A DNA stretch of 64,000 nucleotides. Source: Vulpes vulpes (taxonomy: Eukaryota; Chordata; Mammalia; Carnivora; Canidae). Positions 36,901-44,005 of this stretch are shown piece after piece. Within the stretch, counting starts at the first letter, position 1. The number at the start of each line of letters is the position of its first letter. The notes under the pieces were generated by a model. That model was given only the letters and a program-made list of their open reading frames with translations. It was not told the DNA's origin and made no database searches. The stretch covers positions 57,683,648 through 57,747,647 of the forward strand of contig NC_132781.1 of the NCBI RefSeq assembly GCF_048418805.1, written 5' to 3'. The translations under genes and the position numbers were made by a program.

Positions 36901-39745
36901 GGGGTGCCTGGGTGGTTCAGTCAGTTAAGCGTCTGCCTTCAGCTCAGGTCATGATCCCAGAGTCCTGGGATCAAGCCCTGCATCAGGCTCCCTGCTCAGC
37001 AAAGAGACTTCCTCTCCCTCTCCCTCTGCTGCTCCCCTGCTTGTGTGCTCTCTCTCTGGTCATATAAACAAAATCTTAAAAAAAAAAAAAAAAAAAAAGG
37101 TGAATAAAACTTAGACTCAATTTTTAGATAAACTTGACAAAATAAAATGAAACCTTAATTTTATAAAACAACAAAGATACCTTAGATCACTTAATGAAAG
37201 ATTAATAATAATAATAATGGAAAATAGTAAGTATACATTCAACTTTACTGACAGAACCCTCTAAGTTATTATTTTATTATTTAAAACTTGGATGAAAGGA
37301 CAGGGCTACCTAATTCAAATACTGATATTTCCAAATTTTCCCCAAAAAAGTTACTAAAATATACAAAGTATACTGTAGGTGGCATGATCTCAATTAATTG
37401 TGAAAAGCATGTCTCACAAACCTTAACTAATTGGTTATTTTTAAAAATTGCATTAGGAAAAAATAAATAAATAAATAAATAAAAATTGCATTAGTGTCAG
37501 TAAACACAAAGAGAAAGCTTTCCCAAATTATTTAAAACCACATTCCAAAACACTGAGCAGTAATAAAAGCCAATAAAAAAAATACTAAATTTAAGGGAAA
37601 GCCTGAATATGAGAAATGCTCTTTACCTATAGGCAATCGATTCTTTTTATTTGCTGGAGTGGTTGCCGGAGACAGCTGAGGAGTATTATAGGGAGTCATT
37701 TCCAAGCTGCTGCTTTTTCCTGGCTTTGCCTGGGGCAGGTTTGCCAATAAATTGTCAAGAGCCATCCTATCTTCTCTTAGTTGATCTCCAGACATCACAC
37801 TCTTCATAAAATTCACCTGGCAAAAGTAAAAGGCCATTAGCTAGTGAGATCAATTTTTCAAACACAATATATATTTCTCACACAATGTACTCATCTATGA
37901 CTCTGCCCATGCTTAGATAAATTACTTTTGAGAAAAACCTATTAAAGAATAAAGCCATTACCAGAGTAATAAGCTGACTATAGGTTATATAAACCACAGT
38001 CCTGCTCAATCCTTCCAGAAGATTAACGGAGGACATTGGAGGGGTCTCCACTGCACGGCCCCCAATCACAACATCAAGAAAAGCAGCAACACAGCTCTGT
38101 TAAACAGGAAAAGATCACAGTGAAATATTTTCTCTTTAAAATAAGGGGAAAAAATTTCTAATTAAGGTGGACAAGCATCCAAAAAGTTTTCCTTTGAAAA
38201 TTATATTAAACCTAACATTGAAAAAAATTAAACTCTTTATGAACTGACATAGAATTGTCTCCATGAAATTCTGGTATGTGAAACAAACATGACACAGAAC
38301 AGCGCACACTACTCTACCACCTGTGAAAAGGGAGGAATGAGGGTAACTGGGAAAACATATGTAAGAATTTGCTTGTATACATACAGATCTCTCAAAGAAA
38401 ACATGAAAGATTGAGAACACCAAGAACCTTTTGGGGAGGAAATAAAGGTTAGAGATCAGAAGTGGAAGTGGAATTTCACTGGATTACCTCCGAATTTAAG
38501 AAAGGTTGGATTGTACAGCCTACTCAAAAGGAAATTTTAACTGAACGATGCCATAGAACATATTTATGAAATACACTTAAAATTATACAATTATCACTGT
38601 TTTGCTTTAGTGGCTTAAAAAATTAAACTATTTATGTGTAGATTGATTCACCCATTTTAGAGAGATTGTATGCGTGTACACACACATGCACTTAGTGGGG
38701 AAGGAGAGAGGAAGAGGGACAGGGATAGAATCTAAAGCAGACTCCCAAAAAAAATAATGAATAAAATAAAGCAGACTCCCCACTGACCCGAACCAATCTC
38801 AGGATCCTGAGATCATGATGTAAGAAGAAACCAAGAGTTGGACACTGACCCAACTGAGCCGTCCTATTTAGGTTTTTTGTTTTTCATTTAAATAATCTCT
38901 ACACTCAGGGAGCATCGGTGGCTCATTTGGTTGAGTATCAATCAGACCCTTTGTTTCTGCTATGGTCAGGATCTCAGGGTCTTGGGAGAGAGCCCCACGT
39001 AGAGGTCCACGCTTAACATGGACACTGCTTGAGAGTCTTTGCCCCTCCCTCTCCCTCTGCTCCTCCTCTGTTTGCACATGCACACCCTCTGTCTCTAAAA
39101 TAACTAAATAATAAATAAATAAAATCTTTGAAGTCATCTCTACATCCAACATGGGGCTGAAACTCCAACCCCAAGATCAAGAGTCCCATACTCTATCAAC
39201 TGAACCAGCCAGGTGCCTTAAACTTTCTGAAATAAAATAATCTTAATAGCTCTTTGGCTCTCATTACAATAGCAACCCTCAACACTTTAATAAGTGAGAA
39301 CTAGTAATCTTTAGTGAGATCTTCCTTTAAATGCTGCTGATCCAACACTGTATTCTCTCTGTATATACCAAGGATCATTGAAAAGACCATTTATTTTTAA
39401 TAAAAGACAAGATTTAATAAAGACCATAGTTAAGTTCACTAATGCTTTGGCAAATTCTTCTATAAATGGCATTTCACATGAGATAATATTCATTCTTACT
39501 TTGTCAAATTTTCCAAGGCTGCTTTTTGTCCGGGGATCTCCCTCTTCTGAGCCAGTCATTGCCAACTGCTGCAAAAGGCGGCCAACCTGCAACCCAAAGC
39601 AGTCGTACAGAGACATAGGCTATAGATACTTATAAATTCTTCTCTACTTCCATTCGAGGTTAAAATTTTGTTTCATAATAATATTCATACTATCTGACCA
39701 GGCATGCAAAGTAGGATCCCAAATTATTATTATTTTTTTAAAGAT

Positions 39746-39784
<39 letters not shown>

Positions 39785-42700
39785 TGATAGACAGAGAGAA
39801 AGAGAGAGAGAGAGAGAGAGAGGCAGAGACACAGGCAGAGGGAGAAGCAGGCTCCATGCTGGGAGCCCGACGCGGGACTTGATCTCGAGACCACAGGATC
39901 GCACCCTGGGCTGAAAGGCAGGCACCCAACCGCTGAGCCACCCAGGGATCCCAGGATCCCAAATTAAATGCTTATCTTCTCTACATCAGCTTTTACTATA
40001 TTTAGATTAGGAGTTCAAGACAATAAGTAGAAAATTTTACTTTAACATTATATTGACAATATAAAACAAAAATATAACACCTTTGTTTCTGATATCCTAC
40101 TTTTCATACATCTAGAAATTTTAAAATTTGCAAAACTTGATTCAAACTACTTCAAGTTAATACTAAGTACTTTTCCCTTTATAGTTCACAGAATACTCAA
40201 AGTAGAATTTTTTTTTTTTTTTATTTAAGAAATCCTACAGAACAGAGCTGCTTGGAAAGTAAATATTAATTTATTAACTCACAAATTCCTTACTTGTAAA
40301 AGAGGACTGCTAATCTACTCTCTTTATTTTTTTTTAAAGATTTATTTGTTGGGCAGCCCTGGTGGCCCAGCGGTTTAGCTCCGCCTTCAGCCCGGTGTGT
40401 GATCCTGGAGACCTGGGATCGACTCCCACGTCAGGCTCCCTGCATGGAGCCTGCTTCTCCCTCTGCCTGTGTCTCTGCCTCTCTCTCCCTCTGTGTCTGT
40501 CATGAATAAATAAATAAAATCTTTAAAAAAAATTTATTTATTTATCTCAGAGGAGAGGGGAGGGACAGAGAGAGAGAGAGAATCTCAGGCAGACATTCTG
40601 TTAAACACGGAGCCCAACTCAGGGCTCAATCTCATGAACCCAACATCATAACCTGAGCCAAAATCAAGAATCGAACACTTACTGACTGAGCCACCTAGGC
40701 GATTCTAATCTACTATCTTTAAAGACATTCTGGAGCAAGCTAATATTATATTAGTATCATCTTAATATCTGGGACAATTCCCAGATATTTTTACTCATTT
40801 TGAAAATAAGTGATTCAATCTCTATTGGAATGACAAAAAATAAAAACCTACAACTATCTTAAGAATAAATTTAACGTTGCACAGACAATAAAAATCTTTA
40901 AATTTCATTTTGGGAAGTTTTATATAGTTAATTGCTAAACACAACAACATAATATAATTGACCGGGGCAGCCTGGGCGGCTCAGTGGTTTAGTGCCGCCT
41001 TCAGCCCAGGGTGTGATCCTGGAGACCCGGGATCAAGTCCTACATAGGACTCCCTGCATGGAGCCAGCTTCTCCCTCTGCCTGTGTCTCTGCCTCTCTCT
41101 TTCTCTGTGTCTCTCATGAACAAATAAATTAAATATTTAAAAAATAATAAATAATATAATTGACCATGAAAAAAAAAAACCTTGGGACACCTGGGTGGAT
41201 CAGTTGGTTAAGTGTCTGCCTTCGGCTCAGATCATGATCCCAAAGGCCTGGGATCAAGCTCCGAGTCAGGCTCCCTGCCCAGCAAGGAGTCTGCTTCTCC
41301 CTCTATCCCTCTCCACTGGTGCATGCTCTCACTTTCAAATAAATAAATAATCTTAAATTTAAAAAGCTTATCATTAAAAAAAAAATCATCCTAAGATATA
41401 TTATATTCCAAATAAATTCAGTTTCTTCTTTACAGTATTTCTGGGGGATAGGATATGATTAAAAACTTCCCTTAAGAAATAATAACATGAGAATGCCCAG
41501 GTGGCTCAGTGAGTTAAGCATCTGACTCTTGATTTCAGCTCATGTCATGATCTCAGGGTCGTGAGATCAATCCCTACATCAGGCTCTGCACTGGGTGTAG
41601 TGCCTGTCTGGGATTCTCTCTCTCATTCTCTTGCTGCCCCTCACCCCCTCCTCCTCTCTAAAAAGAAAAAAAGAAATAACATGACTTCAGTAGTTCAGAT
41701 GATTAAGGGGGAGAAAATGCTAAAACAAATCCAAAACTCCTCTTTCTGAAAGTCTGAGGTCCAGAAGAGTTTCAGATTTCAAAATCTGAAGGTTTTAGAA
41801 AGGTTAATTAGTGCATACATGTAACACAGCCAGTATTAAGGGTGGTATCCTATAATCAAATGTATTCACATTTCTGCAGCAAAATATGAACATTCATTAG
41901 CACTTGGTTTTGGCTCAGGTCATGATCACAGAGTCCTGGGATCAAGCCCCACATTGGGATGGAGCCGCATGGTGGGAATCTCCACTCAGGAGGGAGTCTG
42001 CTCAAGAATTTCTCTCCCTGTTCCTCCCCCTCGCTACATGCTCTCCCTCTCTCCTAAATAAATAAATAAATAGATCTTTGAGGGAAAAAACTAACAAAAT
42101 ATTTTATGACTACAATATTCTTAAATCCCAATTTAACTGCTTTTATTTCCTTTTTTCTTTTTTTTAAAGATTTATTTATTTCAGAGAGTGTGTGTGTATG
42201 CATCCACAAGCAGGGAGGGGGCAAAAGGAGAGAAATTCTCTATTGGAATGACAAAAATAAACTCCCTGCTGAGCCTGGAGCCAGACCCTGGAGCCCAACA
42301 CAGGGCTCAATCTCACAACCCTGAGATCATGATCAGACCTGAAACCAAGAGTGGGATGCTCAACTGGCTGAGCCATCCAGGTGCCCGGTAACTGCTTTTA
42401 TTTCTTAAGAAGCAAATATTTAAAAGCCAGTATGAGGAAACAGAAGAGTAAAAATACATACACATTGTCAGATTTTCTGTTCCCACCCCCACTACCCACT
42501 CAACTGATTTTCAACTGAATGCCACACTAATGATAATAGCAAAAGCATACCTGCATCAGATTAAATCTTGCCACCTCATTAATAGGAGCATCAGAAATTA
42601 TTCCATACTGTTCTGGATTGACAACTGCAGGACAAATGAAGCAGGCCAATAGGAGATCAGTACACATTGCCCTGACCTCCCCAACTTCCAGTCTATCTAC

Positions 42701-43973
42701 ACAGGAGAGGGTTTTGTACATCTGTGACACAATCCACCTCAAACTATGTGGAAAGCAATATGTGTTCTGTTTGAGATAACCAATAAATTTGTTCACCAAA
42801 GCCACCAGTTTGGCCTCATTGGAATCCACCATCTCTTGAACCTTTTGCCTGAATCTATCTGAGCCTTTCTCTCCAAAAAGTTTTTCCTGTTGTAATGGGG
42901 AAAACCTATCAATTAGCTTGTTTGGATCTGTTTCCAGGTGATCTTCATCTTCAACAAGCAGTTGCATAATTGGCTCATGTAAAGTGGCTGTGAGGAAAAG
43001 TTTGGCAGAAAACAGTCCTTCAGAAAAAAGTTTAAATAAGATGCTGAAGGCACAAGTTCCTCTCCTCAAAAGTCGCCTGGGGTTGTCACTTTCTTTAAGT
43101 TCAAATTCAATCAAGTATCTCAAAACCTGAAGGAGGTAGCTTTCATCTTCTTGCATAATACAGTTGCCATAGAGGGAGGTAAAAACTGTGTAAATAACAT
43201 TTTGTGTGTTCTCCTGATTAAGTTTCTCCCCAGCAACCAAAGAGGAAGCAATAAGACGAGGATTTTCCCTTAACCGACTCAAGAATTCTCCATAAGCAGT
43301 CTCCTGAAATCCCAATTGCTTATATCCATCAACAAACTGTGTATCTTCCAAAATCTTGGCATGCTGACAACATTCAGCAGGGGAAGCTTCAGCACTAAAA
43401 AATGAGCAAACAAGCAAAACAATAAAATCAATAACAATAATATAATACATACATTCCACTGAAACATGGAAATGTGGATTGATTATAGTCCTAGCAATGA
43501 GATCACTCCAAACGGCTCAAATCTTTCAGCCCACCAACATCTGAATGTGTAAAGAAAGGCAAAACCCGGCAGCCCCAGTGGCCCACAGTTTAGTGCCGCC
43601 TTCAGCCCAGGGCGTGATCCTGGAGACCCGGGATCAAGTCCCACGTCAGGCTCCCTGCATGGAGCCTGCTTCTCCCTCTGCCTCTGTCTGCCTGTGTCTC
43701 TGCCTCTCTCTCTCTCTGTCTCTCATGAATAAATAAATAAAATTTTAAAAAAGAAAAAAAAAAAAGAGAGGCAAAACCAAAAAGTACAAAGGAGGACAAA
43801 TTCCTCACAGTAAATCAGGTTCAATGAAAAGCATAAAAAAATAACCATTGGGATCCTTGTGTGGCGAAGTGGTTTAGCGCCTGCCTTTGGCCCAGGGCGC
43901 GGTCCTGGAGATCCGGGATCGAATCCCACGTCGGGCTCCCGGTGCATGGAGCCTGCTTCTCCCTCTGCCTATG

Positions 43974-44005
<32 letters not shown>

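Noticed and set aside
40210..40230. T-run considered as another tail-only insertion
   Set aside because: No flanking direct repeat of useful length on either side.
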